This document shows positions 47,308 to 56,900 of a DNA stretch of 64,000 nt, one piece after another. A model generated the notes under the pieces. It made no database searches. It saw only the letters and a list, made by a program, of their open reading frames with translations, and was not told where the DNA came from. The stretch covers positions 71,263 through 135,262 of the forward strand of contig NZ_MUXX01000006.1 in the NCBI RefSeq assembly GCF_002015045.1. The letters are read 5' to 3'. Source of the stretch: Haemophilus paraphrohaemolyticus (lineage in GTDB: Bacteria; Pseudomonadota; Gammaproteobacteria; Enterobacterales; Pasteurellaceae). Within the stretch, counting starts at the first letter, position 1; every line of letters begins with the position of its first letter. The translations under genes and the position numbers were made by a program.

Positions 47308-47323
47308 TGTGATTTAGTTCACA
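47308..47323. promoter_or_regulatory. Consensus CRP site before scrA
   Basis: TGTGATTTAGTTCACA matches TGTGA-N6-TCACA exactly. Its centre lies about 60 bases upstream of the predicted scrA transcription start, a typical activator position. Confidence 0.75.
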
Positions 47324-47347
47324 AATTTTGCAAGAAATCTGGAAAAT

Positions 47348-47980
47348 TTAACCGCTTACAATGCGTCCATTTTCTACACAGAGGATGCGATCAAACAACG
47401 TCCTGCTCTCTTCGATTTGATGGGTGACCATCAACAGCGTTAAATTCCGCTCTTGGCAAAGTTTGGCAACCAGTTGCTGAAGCTCTTCTCGGCGTTTGAG
47501 ATCGAGTGCGGAGAAAGGTTCGTCCAGCAACAAAATCGGTTTATCGCGTAGCAGCGTGCGAGCCAGTGCAACCCGCTGTTTTTGCCCGCCTGAAAGCTGA
47601 TCGGCTCGACGTGCTAAAAATTCGGCAATCCCCATTTTATTTGCAATCTCCGCCACTTGTGCTTTTTGTCCTGCGTTCAGTTTTAAGCTCGAGACTAATG
47701 CCAAGCCGATATTTTGCTCCACCGTTAAATGCGGAAAAAGGTTGTTATCTTGGAATAACATCGAAACAGGACGGCTTGCCACCTCCGTTTGAGTGTGATT
47801 GCAATTATTCAGCCAAATTTCACCGCTTGTCGGCAAATCAAAGCCTGCGATGAGGTTAAGCAGTGTGCTTTTGCCTGCCCCGCTTTCGCCAATAATTGCC
47901 ACACGCTCGCCTTTTTGAACGGACAGCGTGAACTGCATCGGCATTTGTTTGTAATTAAAAGTGATATTAAGGTTTATCAT
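47348..47980 (-). CDS. thiQ: Thiamine ABC transporter ATPase ThiQ
   Basis: This 210-residue ABC ATPase has Walker [10 protein letters not shown] at about 31-39, signature LSGGQKQR near 127-134 and Walker [12 protein letters not shown] just after. Short length and pairing with thiP identify it as ThiQ rather than an iron or polyamine ATPase. The ATG at 47980 (MINLNITF) lies 4 bases past the thiP stop. Confidence 0.9.
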   Translation of the reverse strand: MINLNITFNYKQMPMQFTLSVQKGERVAIIGESGAGKSTLLNLIAGFDLPTSGEIWLNNCNHTQTEVASRPVSMLFQDNNLFPHLTVEQNIGLALVSSLKLNAGQKAQVAEIANKMGIAEFLARRADQLSGGQKQRVALARTLLRDKPILLLDEPFSALDLKRREELQQLVAKLCQERNLTLLMVTHQIEESRTLFDRILCVENGRIVSG

Positions 47981-47984
47981 ATTT

Positions 47985-49553
47985 TTATTCTTTTTTTGAA
48001 AACAAAAACGGCAATAGTGCAAATAACATCAGTATCAAGGCGGTTACGGAGGCATCTTCAGTGCGGTAGCTGCCAAGTTGCTGGTAGAGTAAATATGGAA
48101 GTGTGCTGAAATCTGGGCTGCCGAAAAAAGCAATTACCGCAAAGCTACCAAGGCTTGAAGACATTGCAAGAATAAAAGCATTTGCAAGCGGTCGAATGAG
48201 GTAATACTTTTCCGCAATCCACCAACGTTGAAAGCCCGATAGCCCGAGGCTTTGAGCAAGTTTATCTTGAGCGTTAAAAATTTCCCACATGGCAGAGAAA
48301 ATAGCTGGGTAAACAAACGGAATCAGGATAATACCGTTCATTACTCCAACCAAAATGAGCAGTTGAGCAGTAGAGAGTGTGATGTTCATCAGCAATAAAA
48401 ATAATCCAACTGCGAGTAAAAACACGGGCAAGATCAGTGGATAAGTGGAAATACTACTTAACATCGCATGTAGAAAACGCTGTTTGCGATAAAGTAATTG
48501 GCGGGCTTCAAGGGCGATAAGGTAAGTCGTCCCAATGGCAGTGATGGACGCAATGAGGCTAATCAGTAATGAAAAGAGTGTCGCTTCCCAAAGTTCTGCT
48601 TTTGCAAGGCGTTGCCAAAACTCTGAAACAGAAATACCCGTCCAAACGACACTGATAAGCGGTAGTAAAATCAACAAAGTTTGCAAAATCAGAATGCTGA
48701 GTAATCTAAGTTTACGGCTACCTACTAAACGTGGCTTCCACAGTTCAACGTTGGTGGTTTGGTTGCTTTGCTTTAAAGCACGTTGTGAGAAAAAAAATAG
48801 CAAACCTTGCAGCACAATGCCGACCGCTAATTGCAACATTATCAGCATCACGGCTTTAGCAAAATCAAACTCAAAACTCACCGCTTGATAAATCGCTACT
48901 TCTAGCGTGCTATATTTAGGCCCTCCGCCAAGCATTAAGACGATAGGGAAACTAGTAAAGCAGATCATAAAAATCGTTAGAAACACATAGGGCAGAATGC
49001 GTTTAAACATAGGAAATTCAACAATACGGAAATAATTCCAACCCGAAAGGTTAAGTTGTGCTGAAAGTTGGTATTGGCTAGACGGAATGAGGGCAAGTGC
49101 TTCCACACAATATTTCGTTACAAGCGGAATGTTGAGTAAACCGTGCGCAATAAGAATGCCTTGTAAGCCGTAAATATTGGAGTGCCAATCAATACCAATC
49201 CACTTCATTACTTGTGCGATCCAACCTGAATTGCCCCAAATACCAATCACGGCAAAAATAATCACAAGTGAAGGGAGTGACCAAACAAAAAGAATGCTTT
49301 TATAAAGCCAGGTTTTGCCTTTAAATTCTAGGTAGAAAAAGGCTTTGGCAAGCAATATACCGAGAATGGTAGAAATACTGGCAGAAAGCACCGCTTGTAG
49401 AAGGCTATATTTGAGGATAGGCAAGGTTTCTGTCAGCGAAAAGAGCGTGTCTTCTTGGCGGTTATCCATCAATGCCCATAAACTAAAGGCGTAAAGCAAT
49501 ACAATGGTTGCGTAAAGTAGCCAAGCGGTGATTTTGGTAAGGTTATTGAACAT
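47985..49553 (-). CDS. thiP: Thiamine ABC transporter permease ThiP
   Basis: This 522-residue permease is made of two fused six-helix halves, each with the EAA-type loop. It matches E. coli ThiP at [27 protein letters not shown] and the C-terminal [20 protein letters not shown]. It moves thiamine or its phosphates inward. The binding-protein gene thiB (tbpA), normally first in this operon, is missing: upstream is a 247-base gap and then divergent ptsH. No thiamine-pyrophosphate riboswitch was recognised there. Confidence 0.92.
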   Translation of the reverse strand: MFNNLTKITAWLLYATIVLLYAFSLWALMDNRQEDTLFSLTETLPILKYSLLQAVLSASISTILGILLAKAFFYLEFKGKTWLYKSILFVWSLPSLVIIFAVIGIWGNSGWIAQVMKWIGIDWHSNIYGLQGILIAHGLLNIPLVTKYCVEALALIPSSQYQLSAQLNLSGWNYFRIVEFPMFKRILPYVFLTIFMICFTSFPIVLMLGGGPKYSTLEVAIYQAVSFEFDFAKAVMLIMLQLAVGIVLQGLLFFFSQRALKQSNQTTNVELWKPRLVGSRKLRLLSILILQTLLILLPLISVVWTGISVSEFWQRLAKAELWEATLFSLLISLIASITAIGTTYLIALEARQLLYRKQRFLHAMLSSISTYPLILPVFLLAVGLFLLLMNITLSTAQLLILVGVMNGIILIPFVYPAIFSAMWEIFNAQDKLAQSLGLSGFQRWWIAEKYYLIRPLANAFILAMSSSLGSFAVIAFFGSPDFSTLPYLLYQQLGSYRTEDASVTALILMLFALLPFLFSKKE

Positions 49554-49692
49554 TGAAATACACTTTTTAAATAAACAGCAAAATTCTATCACTTTTCAAC
49601 CGCTTGTTGGCTGAAAATTAGCCTTATTTTGTAATATAAATGTCAAAAAATCGTTAAATTAGCTGAATCACTATACAAATTTCGCGGAAAAA

Positions 49693-49708
49693 TGTGAACT
49701 CTATCACG
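49693..49708. promoter_or_regulatory. CRP site before ptsH
   Basis: TGTGAACTCTATCACG matches the CRP consensus at 9 of 10 core positions, flanked by A and T runs. TATAGT at 49744-49749 is a possible -10, about 45-50 bases downstream. A weaker dyad TGAAT-N4-ATTCA lies at 49727-49740. Confidence 0.65.
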
Positions 49709-49800
49709 TTTTTTTATTTTTTATCGTGAATTTATATTCATTTTATAGTAAAGTGCAGGCAGTTTAAAACTTATATTCTTTACGTAGAGAGGAAAATATT

Positions 49801-50061
49801 ATGGCGTATTCTAAAGACGTTGTTATTACAGCTCCAAGTGGTTTACACACTCGCCCAGCAGCTGAATTTGTGAAAGCAGCAAAAGGTTTCGTTTCAGACA
49901 TTACTGTCACTTCAAGCGGTAAATCTGCAAGTGCCAAAAGCTTATTTAAACTTCAAACTTTAGGTTTAACGCAAGGCACGAACATTACGATTACCGCAGA
50001 AGGCGAAGATGAGCAAAAAGCGGTGGATTTCTTAGTCGATTTAATCCCAACTTTAGAATAA
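49801..50061 (+). CDS. ptsH: Phosphocarrier protein HPr
   Basis: This 86-residue protein carries phosphate from enzyme I to sugar-specific components. Phospho-histidine H16 lies in GLHTRPA; the [14 protein letters not shown] region with the regulatory-type serine is intact. AGAGAGGAAAATATT precedes the ATG. It is the first gene of ptsHI-crr. Confidence 0.97.
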   Translation: MAYSKDVVITAPSGLHTRPAAEFVKAAKGFVSDITVTSSGKSASAKSLFKLQTLGLTQGTNITITAEGEDEQKAVDFLVDLIPTLE

Positions 50062-50080
50062 TCCTACCTTTATTGTTCCT

Positions 50081-50109
50081 ATGGCAAGTTTCGGCTTGCC
50101 ATTGTTTTT
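50081..50109 (+). terminator. Attenuator hairpin between ptsH and ptsI
   Basis: ATGGCAAG (50081-50088) pairs with CTTGCCAT (50095-50102) around TTTCGG, followed by TGTTTTTA. It is likely partial, giving more HPr than enzyme I. Confidence 0.6.
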
Positions 50110-50135
50110 ACACTACTTTTTAAAAGGATAACATT

Positions 50136-51857
50136 ATGATTTCAGGTATTTCAGCCTCTCCTGGTATTGTTTTTGGTAAGGCATTAGTTTTAAAAGAAGA
50201 GCCGATTATTCTTAACACTCACAAGATCACCTCAGATCAGGTTGATGCTGAAGTCGCGAAATTCTTTGATGGTCGTGCAAAAGCCGCAGCACAATTAACC
50301 GCGATTCACGAGAAAGCCTTACGCACATTAGGCGAAGAGAAAGCGGCGATCTTTGAAGGGCATTTAATGCTTTTAGAAGATGAAGAGTTAGAAGAAGAGA
50401 TCGTAGGCTATATTAACGATAATTTATCAACAGCAGATGTAGCGGCAAGCAAAGTAATCGATCAGCAAGTTGCAGTACTTTCAGAAATTGATGATGAGTA
50501 TTTAAAAGAGCGTGCAGGCGATATGCGTGATATTGGTAACCGTTTATTACGCAATATTTTAGGAATGCATATTGTAGATTTAGGTGATATCCAAGAAGAA
50601 GCAATTCTTGTGGCTTACGATTTAACACCATCTGAAACGGCTCAATTAAACCTTGAAAAAGTATTAGGTTTTGTGACTGATATTGGTGGTCGTACCTCTC
50701 ATACCTCAATTATGGCTCGTTCATTAGAATTGCCTGCAATCGTAGGAATAAATGATATCACAGCTCGCGTAAACACAGGTGATTTACTAATCTTAGATGC
50801 GGAAAATAACCAAATCCATATCAACCCGTCTGAAGCGCAAATCAATGAATTCAAAACAACACAAGCTCGTATTGCTACAGAAAAAGCAGAATTAGCGAAA
50901 TTAAAAGATTTACCAGCAGAAACTTTAGATGGCCATCGCGTTGAAGTTGCTGGTAATATCGGTACTATCCGTGATGTGGATGGCGTATTACGTAATGGTG
51001 GGGAGTCTGTTGGCTTATACCGTACCGAATTTCTTTTTATGGATCGTAGCGAATTACCAGATGAAGAAGAGCAGTTCCAAGCTTATAAAGAGATCGTGGA
51101 AGCAATGGGTGGTAAACAAGTTGTCCTTCGTACCATGGATATCGGAGGTGATAAAGAGTTACCATACTTAGATTTACCAAAAGAGATGAACCCATTCTTG
51201 GGCTGGCGTGCTGTGCGTATTGGTTTAACACGTCGCGAAATTTTAGATACTCAATTACGTGCGGTATTACGTGCTTCGGCATTCGGTAAATTAGCAGTAA
51301 TGTTCCCGATGATTATCTCAGTTGAAGAAATCCGCGAATTAAAATCTATCGTGGCAACTTTAAAAGAACAGCTTCGTTCAGAAGGCAAAGCATTTGATGA
51401 GAACTTACAATTAGGCGTGATGGTAGAAACGCCATCAGCTGCAGTAAATGCGCGTCACCTTGCGAAGGAAGTCGATTTCTTTAGTATCGGTACCAACGAC
51501 TTAACTCAATATACTTTAGCAGTAGACCGCGGTAACGAAATCATTGCGCACTTATACAACCCATTAACCCCATCTGTGTTGAACTTAATCAAACAAGTGA
51601 TTGACGCTTCACATGCTGAAGGTAAATGGACGGGGATGTGTGGTGAATTAGCGGGTGATGTACGTGCAACTGCATTATTGCTTGGTATGGGCTTAGATGA
51701 GTTCAGTATGAGTGGTATTTCTGTACCGCACGTGAAAAAATTGGCTCGTTCAATCAACTATGCAGATGCAAAAGCATTAGCAGATGAAGCATTAGCTCAA
51801 CCAACTGCTGCAGACATCGAGCGTTTAGTAAACGATTTCTACGCAAAATTAAGCTAG
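50136..51857 (+). CDS. ptsI: PTS enzyme I
   Basis: This 573-residue phosphoenolpyruvate-protein phosphotransferase starts the PTS relay. Active-site H189 lies in [12 protein letters not shown]; the PEP-binding [11 protein letters not shown] and the C-terminal MCGELAGD (Cys) are present. AAAAGGATAACATT precedes the ATG. Confidence 0.97.
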   Translation: MISGISASPGIVFGKALVLKEEPIILNTHKITSDQVDAEVAKFFDGRAKAAAQLTAIHEKALRTLGEEKAAIFEGHLMLLEDEELEEEIVGYINDNLSTADVAASKVIDQQVAVLSEIDDEYLKERAGDMRDIGNRLLRNILGMHIVDLGDIQEEAILVAYDLTPSETAQLNLEKVLGFVTDIGGRTSHTSIMARSLELPAIVGINDITARVNTGDLLILDAENNQIHINPSEAQINEFKTTQARIATEKAELAKLKDLPAETLDGHRVEVAGNIGTIRDVDGVLRNGGESVGLYRTEFLFMDRSELPDEEEQFQAYKEIVEAMGGKQVVLRTMDIGGDKELPYLDLPKEMNPFLGWRAVRIGLTRREILDTQLRAVLRASAFGKLAVMFPMIISVEEIRELKSIVATLKEQLRSEGKAFDENLQLGVMVETPSAAVNARHLAKEVDFFSIGTNDLTQYTLAVDRGNEIIAHLYNPLTPSVLNLIKQVIDASHAEGKWTGMCGELAGDVRATALLLGMGLDEFSMSGISVPHVKKLARSINYADAKALADEALAQPTAADIERLVNDFYAKLS

Positions 51858-51936
51858 TTTTAATTAAAAAGCATACAAAAACGAAATTCTCGTATAAAAT
51901 ATATGAAAGTTTTGTTTTATATAACGGAGATCCCCT

Positions 51937-52437
51937 ATGAGTTTTTTAAGTAAATTATTTGGTTCTAAACAAAAAGAAGCAAAAGAAATTCAAATCATCG
52001 CCCCACTTTCTGGTGAAATCGTGAACATCGAAGATGTGCCAGATGTGGTTTTCTCTGAGAAAATCGTAGGTGATGGCGTAGCAATCCGCCCAGCAGGCGA
52101 TACTATCGTGGCACCAGTAAACGGTACTATCGGTAAAATTTTCGAAACTAACCACGCGTTCTCAATTGAATCTGAAGATGGTGTTGAGTTATTTGTTCAC
52201 TTTGGTATCGATACCGTTGAATTAAAAGGTGAAGGTTTCACTCGTATCGCGGAAGAAGGTCAAACCGTTAAAGTGGGTGAGCCAATTATCAAATTTGACT
52301 TAGCGACTTTAGAAGCGAAAGCAAAATCTGTATTAACCCCTGTTGTGATTTCTAATATGGATGAAATTGCGAACCTTGAAAAACGTTCAGGTTCTGTAGT
52401 TGAAGGTGAAACAGTTGTTTTAACCTTAACAAAATAA
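51937..52437 (+). CDS. crr: PTS glucose-specific EIIA component (Crr)
   Basis: This 166-residue protein passes phosphate from HPr to IIBC permeases lacking IIA, and signals carbon status to adenylate cyclase. H73 and H88 correspond to E. coli H75 and H90 ([20 protein letters not shown]). It would be the phosphate donor for the sucrose permease ScrA in this window. A 79-base gap separates it from ptsI and may contain its own promoter. Confidence 0.96.
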   Translation: MSFLSKLFGSKQKEAKEIQIIAPLSGEIVNIEDVPDVVFSEKIVGDGVAIRPAGDTIVAPVNGTIGKIFETNHAFSIESEDGVELFVHFGIDTVELKGEGFTRIAEEGQTVKVGEPIIKFDLATLEAKAKSVLTPVVISNMDEIANLEKRSGSVVEGETVVLTLTK

Positions 52438-52442
52438 TCATT

Positions 52443-52472
52443 AAAAATGCCCGCTTGTAGCGGGCTTTTTTT
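52443..52472. terminator. Terminator between crr and rpoH
   Basis: GCCCGC (52449-52454) pairs with GCGGGC (52460-52465) around TTGTA, followed by seven T. Confidence 0.88.
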
Positions 52473-52502
52473 ATGTTTTCGCTTAATGCTTACACTTCCA
52501 AA

Positions 52503-53462
52503 CTAAATCGCATCTTTGATTTTCTTCAAAGCTGCATTTTCTAACTGACGCACACGCTCTGCTGAAATACCATATTTCGCGGCTAAATCGTGTAGTGTAA
52601 GCTTATTCTCATCTAACCAACGAGTTTTGATAATATCTTGGCTGCGTTCATCTAGCGTAGATAGTGCGTAGACTAATTTCGCGGTCGCCTCACCTGTATA
52701 TTCGGCATTTTCTAAATCATCAGCAAAGTTTGAACTATTGTCTTCCAAATACATTGAAGGCGTGTAAGCCTCGTCATCATCTTCACCAACAGGTAGATCA
52801 AAACCGAGATCTTGCCCAGTCATTCGGGATTCCATCTCACGTACTTCATCTTCTGATACCCCAAGATCTGCGGCGACTTTTTTGATTTCTTCTTCATTAA
52901 ACCACGCCAAGCGGTTTTTATTTTTACGTAAATTGAAAAAGAGTTTACGCTGTGCTTTGGTCGTCGCTACTTTCACAATACGCCAGTTTTTCAACACATA
53001 TTCGTGAATTTCTGCTTTAACCCAGTGCACAGCAAAAGAAACCAAGCGTACGCCTACATTTGGATCGAAGCGTTTTACCGCTTTCATTAAGCCAATATTG
53101 CCCTCTTGGATCAAATCTGCTAAAGGCAAGCCATAACCCAAATAGCCACGAGCGATATGAATCACAAAGCGCATATGCGATAAAATCAGCTGCTTTGCCG
53201 CTTCAACATCTTCATCATAATAATAACGCTCCGCCAGCTCCTTTTCTTGTTCGGCAGATAAAATCGGATATTGATTTGCCATACGGATGTAGCTATCCAA
53301 ATTGCCTGTTGTGACAGGCATTCCTCCCGAAAGCAAGGCTGGATGCATTGCTTCGGTTTTATCCCCACTTTCAGCGGCTAATTCTGCCTCATCAATCTCT
53401 TCCGGCTCAACAGCTTCAGGTTCAATTACTTCAGCGTCTTCAATATCGTCAAATTTCTTCAT
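52503..53462 (-). CDS. rpoH: Heat-shock sigma factor RpoH with acidic N-terminal extension
   Basis: This sigma-32 family factor directs RNA polymerase to heat-shock promoters. Regions 2.1-2.4 ([38 protein letters not shown]), the RpoH box ([12 protein letters not shown]) and region 4.2 ([19 protein letters not shown]) are intact. From the ATG at 53462 (AGGA upstream) it has 319 residues, about 35 more than E. coli (284); the extra N-terminus is very acidic. A later ATG (MHPALLSG) would give a usual-length protein, so the start is not settled. Confidence 0.93.
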   Translation of the reverse strand: MKKFDDIEDAEVIEPEAVEPEEIDEAELAAESGDKTEAMHPALLSGGMPVTTGNLDSYIRMANQYPILSAEQEKELAERYYYDEDVEAAKQLILSHMRFVIHIARGYLGYGLPLADLIQEGNIGLMKAVKRFDPNVGVRLVSFAVHWVKAEIHEYVLKNWRIVKVATTKAQRKLFFNLRKNKNRLAWFNEEEIKKVAADLGVSEDEVREMESRMTGQDLGFDLPVGEDDDEAYTPSMYLEDNSSNFADDLENAEYTGEATAKLVYALSTLDERSQDIIKTRWLDENKLTLHDLAAKYGISAERVRQLENAALKKIKDAI

Positions 53463-53498
53463 CTTCTTCCTTGTAATTTGCGTTGTTTTGCAAAAAAG

Positions 53499-53528
53499 TT
53501 TACAGATCATACCGCTTTCTGCTAAAAT
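53499..53528 (+). promoter_or_regulatory. Promoter of ssrA
   Basis: TTTACA (53499-53504) and TAAAAT (53523-53528) lie 18 bases apart, ending 15 bases before the mature 5' end of tmRNA. It overlaps the leader of divergent rpoH. Confidence 0.55.
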
Positions 53529-53542
53529 TACCAAACTTTTTG

Positions 53543-53909
53543 GGGGCTGATTCTGGATTCGACGGGATTAGCAAAGTCCAAGGTGCACGTCGAGGTGCGG
53601 TAGGCCTCGTAAACAAACCGCAAAAAAATAGTCGCAAACGACGAACAATTCGCTTTAGCAGCTTAATAACCTGCCTTAAAGCCTTATCGCCTCAGCTTCC
53701 GCTCGTAAGACGAGGAGTTCGATAAGTCACCCAAAACGAGATCGTGTGGACGCCACCGTTTGAGGATCAAAACACTAAATTAAATCAAACTAGCTTATTT
53801 CTTGCGTGTCTGTCCGCTGGAGGTAAGTGAAATTAAAGACGAGACTAAACGTGTAGTACTGAAGATGGAGTAATTTCGGACGGGGGTTCAAATCCCCCCA
53901 GCTCCACCA
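53543..53909 (+). ncRNA. ssrA: Transfer-messenger RNA (tmRNA)
   Basis: This 367-nt RNA rescues stalled ribosomes and tags the unfinished protein. The 5' end GGGGCTGATTCTGGATTCGA and the 3' tRNA-like end (TTCAAATC arm, acceptor strand, CCA) are standard. The tag frame starts at GCA 53634 and reads ANDEQFALAA, ending at TAA 53664-53666 followed by another TAA. The 3' end has been used as integration site of the element that follows. Confidence 0.98.
53887..53909. other. Probable attL core in the 3' end of ssrA
   Basis: A P4-type integrase gene lies 273 bases beyond the ssrA 3' end and faces away from it, the common arrangement for elements integrated at tmRNA genes. The ssrA end is intact, so the crossover probably lies within the last 20-25 bases. 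The matching attR is beyond the window. Confidence 0.6.
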
Positions 53910-53943
53910 AATCGGATACCTAAGCGGTTCAAAATGAACCTAT

Positions 53944-53977
53944 AAAGCCTTGAGCCACAACGGTTTGAGGCTTTTTT
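53944..53977 (+). terminator. Terminator downstream of ssrA
   Basis: AAAGCCT (53944-53950) pairs with AGGCTTT (53968-53974), extended inward by wobble pairs to GAGCC/GGTTT, followed by T. It lies on the element side of the att site, so the island supplies the ssrA terminator. Confidence 0.75.
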
Positions 53978-54020
53978 GTTGTCCTAAGCGTACCTATTAG
54001 AACCTATCGAATCCTTGAGT

Positions 54021-54173
54021 TTTAGTAACACAGATAGTAACATAACTTTTGTAGAGCAAATTTCCGTGTTACTAAAAATAGTGTTATGCCTTGCGTTGCA
54101 ACGCTTCCAGAGGTTTATTTACTTAGTAACACGGTTATTTTTTTTAGTAACACAATCATTTTGTTAGTAACAC
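54021..54173. repeat. TTAGTAACAC iteron-like array before the integrase
   Basis: Direct copies occur at 54022-54031, 54123-54132, 54144-54153 and 54164-54173, a partial copy at 54035-54042 (TAGTAACA), and an inverted copy at 54066-54075 (GTGTTACTAA). The last three are spaced 21 and 20 bases, two helical turns. They are likely integrase arm sites or binding sites of a regulator. Confidence 0.7.
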
Positions 54174-54182
54174 GGGGGAGTT

Positions 54183-55433
54183 ATGGCACGAATCACGCCA
54201 TCATTGACCGCTACACAGATAGAAAAAGCCAAATCAAAATCTGATGTTTACACGCTCACAGACGGGCAGGGGCTTTTTTTGCGAATTTTCCCAAATGGAC
54301 GTAAAACTTGGTTGTTTAACTATTACCGACCAATTACAAAGAAGAGAAATAATTTATCTTTTGGCGATTATCCATCGGTAAGTTTGCAAGATGCAAGAAT
54401 TAAGCGGGCTGAATGCCGTGAGTTATTGGCAAAAGGCATTGATCCGCAAGACCACCGAGAACAACAGCAACAGGCACAACAAGCGGAACTGTTGAGCACT
54501 TACGAGGCGGTGGCGTGGGCGTGGTTTGAGTATCGCAAAAGTAAACGTAACTTTTCAGAGGGCTATCAGAAAGATGTTGAAAGCCTAATAAGAAGAAACC
54601 TCTTGCCACATTTTGGACACTTGCCAATTTCACAGATTACTGCACCGATGGCGTTAAAAGCGTTCAAGCAATATCAAGATGATGGAAAACTAGAGAAGTT
54701 AAAGCGGACGATTCAAAAGCATAATGAGATAATGACTTACGCATTACATCGTGAACTAATCCCGTTCAATCCTACCGCCAACATTTCAAAAGAGTTTGAT
54801 AGTCCAACCGTAGAACACTTTAAAACAATTAAGCCAGAAGATTTAGGCGAATTTATCTACACGCTGAACAATGCTCAAATTCATTTACAGACCCGCTATT
54901 TAATTCTATGGCAATTACTGACAATGACCCGTCCAAATGAGGCAGCTACCGCCAAATATGAAGATATTGATGAGCGTTCGAGAATATGGACGGTTTATAT
55001 TCAGAAAGGCATTAAACAAGATGAGCGGGGGCGTGAACATAAAATTACCCTATCACGGCAAGCGATGGCATTATTGCGAGAGATTAAGAAATTGAGTGGC
55101 GGTAAGGTTTATTTATTCCCTAGCGTGAAGAACCCACAAACGCACGTAAACACACAGACAGCGAACGGGGCGATAAAACGTATGGGCTACAAAGGAAAGC
55201 TAGTAGCACACGGTTTGCGTAGCATTGCAAGCACCTATCTGAATGAGCAAGGTTTTAATAGCGATCTGATTGAGGTTGCTTTATCGCATATGAATAGTGA
55301 CCGCATCAAAGCAGCTTACGATAGGGGCGAACGCTTAGAGCAGCGTTTTAAATTGTTGCAAGCGTGGGGCGATTTTATTGAGCAATGTTCACAAGGGGCG
55401 TTGCCTAAATATCATCTACAGCTTGCCGCATAA
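54183..55433 (+). CDS. P4-type tyrosine recombinase (integrase)
   Basis: This 416-residue integrase inserts and excises the element at ssrA. It has an N-terminal arm-binding DUF4102 domain (TDGQGLFLRIFPNGRKTW, FGDYPSVSLQDAR), a central core-binding domain and the catalytic domain with R250, H343, R346, H369 and Y379. All five visible catalytic residues are in place, so it should be active. GGGGAG stands 2 bases before the ATG, and the iteron-like array lies directly upstream. Confidence 0.95.
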   Translation: MARITPSLTATQIEKAKSKSDVYTLTDGQGLFLRIFPNGRKTWLFNYYRPITKKRNNLSFGDYPSVSLQDARIKRAECRELLAKGIDPQDHREQQQQAQQAELLSTYEAVAWAWFEYRKSKRNFSEGYQKDVESLIRRNLLPHFGHLPISQITAPMALKAFKQYQDDGKLEKLKRTIQKHNEIMTYALHRELIPFNPTANISKEFDSPTVEHFKTIKPEDLGEFIYTLNNAQIHLQTRYLILWQLLTMTRPNEAATAKYEDIDERSRIWTVYIQKGIKQDERGREHKITLSRQAMALLREIKKLSGGKVYLFPSVKNPQTHVNTQTANGAIKRMGYKGKLVAHGLRSIASTYLNEQGFNSDLIEVALSHMNSDRIKAAYDRGERLEQRFKLLQAWGDFIEQCSQGALPKYHLQLAA

Positions 55434-55452
55434 ATCCCCCACTTTCTAATTC

Positions 55453-55479
55453 AGAGCCTAGTTTTTACTAGGCTTTTTT
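55453..55479 (+). terminator. Terminator after the integrase gene
   Basis: AGCCTAGT (55455-55462) pairs with ACTAGGCT (55467-55474) around TTTT, followed by six T. Confidence 0.9.
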
Positions 55480-55526
55480 CTTATATTTTCCTTATTCCCA
55501 AAACTCAACGAAACTTTTTGAAAATT

Positions 55527-55635
55527 AGTCACTTTAGTCACTTATTTTGGAAAGAAAGATAGATATACCAACGGTTCAGAGGCAAGTGACTGACAAGTGA
55601 CTAAAGTGATTAAGGGGGTAAAATAAGTGACTAAA
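55527..55635. repeat. AAGTGACT repeat cluster with 16-bp inverted arms
   Basis: The octamer AGTCACTT/AAGTGACT occurs at 55527-55534, 55536-55543, 55584-55591, 55595-55602 and 55625-55632, in both orientations. The outer arms form a 16-bp perfect inverted repeat (55533-55548 with 55620-55635). Confidence 0.7.
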
Positions 55636-55697
55636 TCAAAGTAGAACGAGGAATGGAACAGTGCTTTTAACGTGTATATCGCTATCTTGCAGGCAAT

Positions 55698-55723
55698 AAA
55701 AAAGCAACCTTTACGGTTGCTTT
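55698..55723 (-). terminator. Terminator of the minus-strand group in the element
   Basis: AAAGCAACC (55701-55709) pairs with GGTTGCTTT (55715-55723). On the minus strand six T follow. Confidence 0.8.
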
Positions 55724-55727
55724 GAAT

Positions 55728-55859
55728 TTAACTCTCTAAAAATGCTTTTGCTTTAATATACTTCTCTTTTCTCGCCAAATCTTTATTAGTAATAACTGGC
55801 AGCCTTGTTAAGTCCATGTTATGCGTTAAATCTGCGATTTTAATTACTTTCTCATAAAT
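55728..55859 (-). pseudogene. C-terminal fragment of an HD-domain protein (RelA/SpoT hydrolase-like)
   Basis: The minus-strand frame reads IYEKVIKIADLTHNMDLTRL and continues LPVITNKDLARKEKYIKAKAFLES to its stop. This is the KxADLxHN-type end seen in HD phosphohydrolases and (p)ppGpp hydrolase-like proteins. It is closed upstream by TAG at 55860-55862, and no start codon or upstream half is visible. It is a gene remnant inside the element, retaining its terminator. Confidence 0.55.
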
Positions 55860-55900
55860 CTAATTGCATCACTTTCATTTTGCCACCAGTGAATGAATTT

Positions 55901-56188
55901 TTATCTCGCAACACGCTCCAAGTGTGCAATTTGTTCTTCAACAGTCAAATCATAATTATCTGTAACACGTCGATAATATTCAATCGCATAAGGATTGGTT
56001 CGCAAATCGTTAATCATTCTTGCGACTTCTTCTTTTGATAAGGTTGAGTTTTCAATTTCTTTTAAATTCCGTTCAGATTCCTCAAATTGCTTACGAGTAT
56101 CTTCCTGCCAAGTTCTCAAGTCAGAGTATCCTTCCAATTCCGCAAGTTCTTTTTGTCTTTCAATAGGTAAATCAAGAACACTTGCCAT
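55901..56188 (-). CDS. Small charged helical protein, possible antitoxin-like
   Basis: This 95-residue protein (MASVLDLPIERQKELAELEG, then EEVARMINDLRTNPYAIEYY) is almost all helical and highly charged. AGAGGT precedes the ATG. It is followed on the same strand by the HD-domain remnant. I do not recognise the family; small size, charge and setting would fit an antitoxin or a phage early protein, but nothing proves it. After its TAA the same frame stays open for 18 more codons. Confidence 0.55.
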   Translation of the reverse strand: MASVLDLPIERQKELAELEGYSDLRTWQEDTRKQFEESERNLKEIENSTLSKEEVARMINDLRTNPYAIEYYRRVTDNYDLTVEEQIAHLERVAR

Positions 56189-56320
56189 TTTACTAAACCT
56201 CTAGTAATTCAATTTACTTCACTATTTTAGCGTATTCGTGCCTCTAATATGAAAAGGATTTTAGCGGGGGAGGGTAAAAAGTTCAAAGACCTAAGCACAC
56301 CATAGAGGGCGAATAAGACA

Positions 56321-56839
56321 ATGTTCAAGATGATTTTTGATGATGAAAAGGCTTTAGAAACCTTACTTTACATTGCTAATCGTTGCGAAATTAAGGATAT
56401 ATATCACGTATTAAAAATATTATTCTTTGCTGACTGTAAACACCTTGAGCGGAACGGAAGATTTATCACGGGTGATTACTATATCGCAATGAAAAATGGT
56501 CCAGTAGCGGGTAATGCTTATAACTTTTTGAAAGTAGCACAGGGCGAAAATGTTTACATTCCTGAAAGTATGATTTGTAAAATCAAACAGGCGTTCACGG
56601 TAAACGGCTACAGCGTTCAACCGCTAAGAAATGCTGATACTGATTATTTGAGTGTAAGCGATATGAAATGTCTTGATGAATCTATTAGCGAAAATAGCAC
56701 GCTTACATTTAAAGAGCTCAACGATAAATCACACGGGGCGTTATGGCGTGGGGCGGGACTGAATGATGAAATCACGTTTGACGATTTTGTCGCCCATAGC
56801 CAAAACAGCGAGCAGTTACGGGCGTATTTAAATGGTTAG
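56321..56839 (+). CDS. Panacea-domain (SocA/DUF4065) protein, solitary
   Basis: This 172-residue protein has the Panacea pattern: VLKILFFADCKHLERNGRFITGD near residues 27-50, then YIAMKNGPV and the late FDDFVAHSQNS. Panacea proteins act as antitoxins or phage-related regulators and as adaptors (SocA). No toxin-like gene adjoins it on the plus strand; the nearest candidate partner is the divergent gene at 55901-56188. The ribosome binding site is poor, so an in-frame ATG three codons later is equally possible. Confidence 0.75.
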   Translation: MFKMIFDDEKALETLLYIANRCEIKDIYHVLKILFFADCKHLERNGRFITGDYYIAMKNGPVAGNAYNFLKVAQGENVYIPESMICKIKQAFTVNGYSVQPLRNADTDYLSVSDMKCLDESISENSTLTFKELNDKSHGALWRGAGLNDEITFDDFVAHSQNSEQLRAYLNG

Positions 56840-56870
56840 CTTATCAAATGCCTTTCCTGCTGAATTGATT

Positions 56871-56900
56871 ACCCCAAGTTCACCCCAAGTTCACCCCAAG
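56871..56900 (+). repeat. Tandem ACCCCAAGTTC repeat
   Basis: The 11-base unit is repeated 2.7 times, just after the solitary Panacea gene. Confidence 0.8.

Noticed and set aside
49554-49800. TPP riboswitch before thiP
   Set aside because: I looked for the CTGAGA-type core on the minus strand and found none.
53543-53909. Integration into a tRNA gene
   Set aside because: The tRNA-like 3' end at the element border belongs to tmRNA, shown by the ANDEQFALAA tag frame.
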